Origin: Thermoflexales bacterium
GTDB lineage: Bacteria > Chloroflexota > Anaerolineae > B4-G1
DNA length: 5,805 nt
Reading direction: 5' to 3'
Assembly (NCBI GenBank): GCA_007118795.1
Contig: SKQX01000066.1
Coordinates: 1-5,805, forward strand
Position 1 is the stretch's first letter, and each line of letters opens with the position of its first letter. This document shows, piece after piece, positions 4,461 to 5,805 of the stretch. The notes under the pieces are model-generated. The model made no database searches and had not been told where the DNA came from. It saw only the letters and a list, made by a program, of their open reading frames with translations. Made by a program: the position numbers and the translations under genes.

Positions 4461-5805
4461 ATGCCCATGAACCACGCCCGACGAATCGCCGCCCACCTCC
4501 GCATCCGCGAACAACAGGCGGCGGCCGCCATCGCCCTCTTCGACGAGGGGAACACCCTCCCCTTCATCGCCCGCTACCGGAAGGAGCGAACGGGGGGCCT
4601 CGACGAGGCGCAGCTTCGCCACATCAAAGAGTCGCTCGACACCCTCCGGGCCCTGGACGATCGGCGCCGCACCGTCATAGCGCAGATCGAGCGACAGGGC
4701 CGTATGACGCCCGAGCTCCATGGGCAGCTGCTGGCGGCCGACTCCTTGACCGTCCTCGAGGATCTCTACCGGCCCTACAAGCCGAAGCGGCGAACGCGCG
4801 CCGATATGGCCCGTGAGAAGGGCCTTCAGGCGCTGGCAGACCTGATCCTGACCCAGATCAACACCGATGACAGCCTTGAGGGCCTGGTCGCGCCTTTCCT
4901 CAACGACGAGGTGACCACCGTCGAGGAGGCCCTGGCCGGGGCCCGGGACATTGTAGCCCAGGCCATCAGCGATCATCCCACCGTGCGCCAGGTCACCCGG
5001 GATCAGGCCCTTCGCTGGGGCGTCCTCCAGGCTGAGAGGAAGGACCCGGAGCAGGAGGACGACGGAGCGGACACGTACCGAATCTACTACGACTTCAAGG
5101 GGAAGATCCCCCGGGTGCAGCCCCACCAGATCCTGGCCATAAACCGTGGCGAGGCGGACGGCGTGCTGCGCGTGCAGGTCGAGATCTCCGAGCGGGACTG
5201 GCGCCAGGGGATCAGGTCGACCTTTCGACCGGATCACGGCTCGCCCTTTCACGAGCAGCTCCTGGTAGCGGCGGAGGACGCCGCCGAGCGGCTCCTTCTG
5301 CCCGCCATCGAACGGGACGTGCGCCGCAACCTCACGGAGCGGGCCCAGGCGCACGCCATCCGCGTCTTCGCCGACAACGTCGAGGCGCTGCTGAGCCAGC
5401 CGCCGCTCCCGGAGCAGACCGTGCTGGGCATCGATCCTGGCTTCCGCACCGGATGCAAGGTGGCCGTGGTCGATGCGTCGGGACGGGCCGTCGCCACGGC
5501 CACCATCTACCCCCACGATCCCCAGGCTCACTGGGACGAGGCCCTCCAGCGGGTCAAGACCCTCGTCCAGCGGCACGGCGTCACGCTGCTAGTCATCGGC
5601 AACGGGACCGCTTCCCGGGAGACGGAACGGCTGGCCGCTGAGCTCATCCGTGAGCTGGACACCCTGCGCTACCTGATGGTCGACGAGACCGGCGCCAGCG
5701 TCTACAGCGCCAGCCCCCTGGCTGCAGCAGAGCTCCCCGATCTTGACGTCAGCCTCCGAGGGGCCGTCTCCATCGCCCGCCGCGCCCAGGATCCCCTGGC
5801 GGAGC
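4461..5805 (+). CDS. tex: Tex, RNA-binding transcription accessory protein (partial, N-terminal 448 residues)
   Basis: Tex is a conserved cytoplasmic nucleic-acid-binding protein related to eukaryotic Spt6 and thought to act with RNA polymerase. The reading frame is open from 4461 to the right edge without a break. Family hallmarks in order: GNTLPFIARYRKE (30-42) and GGLDEAQLR in the N-terminal helical region; LEDLYRPYKPKRRTRA (99-114); LAINRGE (225-231); then the YqgF/RuvC-like domain with LGIDPGFRTG (322-331), IGNGTASRETE (379-389), VDETGASVYSAS (407-418) and DVSLRGAVSIARR (429-441). Full-length Tex is usually about 720-780 residues, so the helix-hairpin-helix and C-terminal S1 domains lie outside the window. 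Two in-frame ATGs compete: 4461 has only GAG 6 nt before it, while 4467 has GAGAG 6 nt before it and may be the true start (MNHARRIAAHL). It has its own promoter and is divergent from the SEC-C gene. Identity is certain; the exact start is not. Confidence 0.96.
   Translation, partial: MPMNHARRIAAHLRIREQQAAAAIALFDEGNTLPFIARYRKERTGGLDEAQLRHIKESLDTLRALDDRRRTVIAQIERQGRMTPELHGQLLAADSLTVLEDLYRPYKPKRRTRADMAREKGLQALADLILTQINTDDSLEGLVAPFLNDEVTTVEEALAGARDIVAQAISDHPTVRQVTRDQALRWGVLQAERKDPEQEDDGADTYRIYYDFKGKIPRVQPHQILAINRGEADGVLRVQVEISERDWRQGIRSTFRPDHGSPFHEQLLVAAEDAAERLLLPAIERDVRRNLTERAQAHAIRVFADNVEALLSQPPLPEQTVLGIDPGFRTGCKVAVVDASGRAVATATIYPHDPQAHWDEALQRVKTLVQRHGVTLLVIGNGTASRETERLAAELIRELDTLRYLMVDETGASVYSASPLAAAELPDLDVSLRGAVSIARRAQDPLAE

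Noticed and set aside
4428..5576. Minus-strand reading frame of 382 codons opposite tex
   Set aside because: It is antisense to certain Tex coding sequence; the open frame is explained by GC-rich codon bias.

Overview
The window is 5.8 kb of GC-rich bacterial DNA. Nothing in it fixes the lineage. The GC bias, a GTG start, strong Shine-Dalgarno sites and the families present would suit Chloroflexota, Actinomycetota or another GC-rich phylum. It looks like an ordinary chromosomal stretch: I see no transposase, phage gene, tRNA, rRNA or CRISPR array.

Layout from left to right. Positions 1-2603 hold a three-gene minus-strand operon for an ABC-2 exporter, read right to left: an ATPase (2603-1656), a first permease (1646-303) and a second permease cut by the left edge (from 293). 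Both junctions have exactly 9 nt between stop and start, with the ribosome-binding site overlapping the upstream stop. One ATPase with two different permeases is the plan of exporters such as LnrLMN of Bacillus. The substrate cannot be read from the sequence.

Positions 2604-2864 separate the ATPase gene from the next minus-strand gene. Most of this gap can fold, as minus-strand RNA, into a 204-nt element. It is closed by an 18-pair stem and holds an 11-pair hairpin whose loop can form a 7-pair pseudoknot with sequence just downstream. Several stem pairs are G-U only on the minus strand, so the fold favours the coding direction of the operon. This is the most interesting item in the window. 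It is a prediction by eye.

Positions 2865-4226 (minus) encode a 453-residue, mostly helical protein of unknown function with a SEC-C metal-binding knuckle at its N-terminus. Positions 4227-4460 form a divergent promoter region: TTGACA-16-TACAAT drives the SEC-C gene leftwards, and TTGACG-17-TACTGT with an extended -10 TG drives tex rightwards. The two -35 boxes are only 15 bp apart, so the promoters probably compete. From 4461 to the right edge runs the N-terminal 448 residues of Tex, a conserved RNA-binding transcription accessory protein.

The exporter is one functional unit. Any link between it, the SEC-C protein and Tex is only positional.
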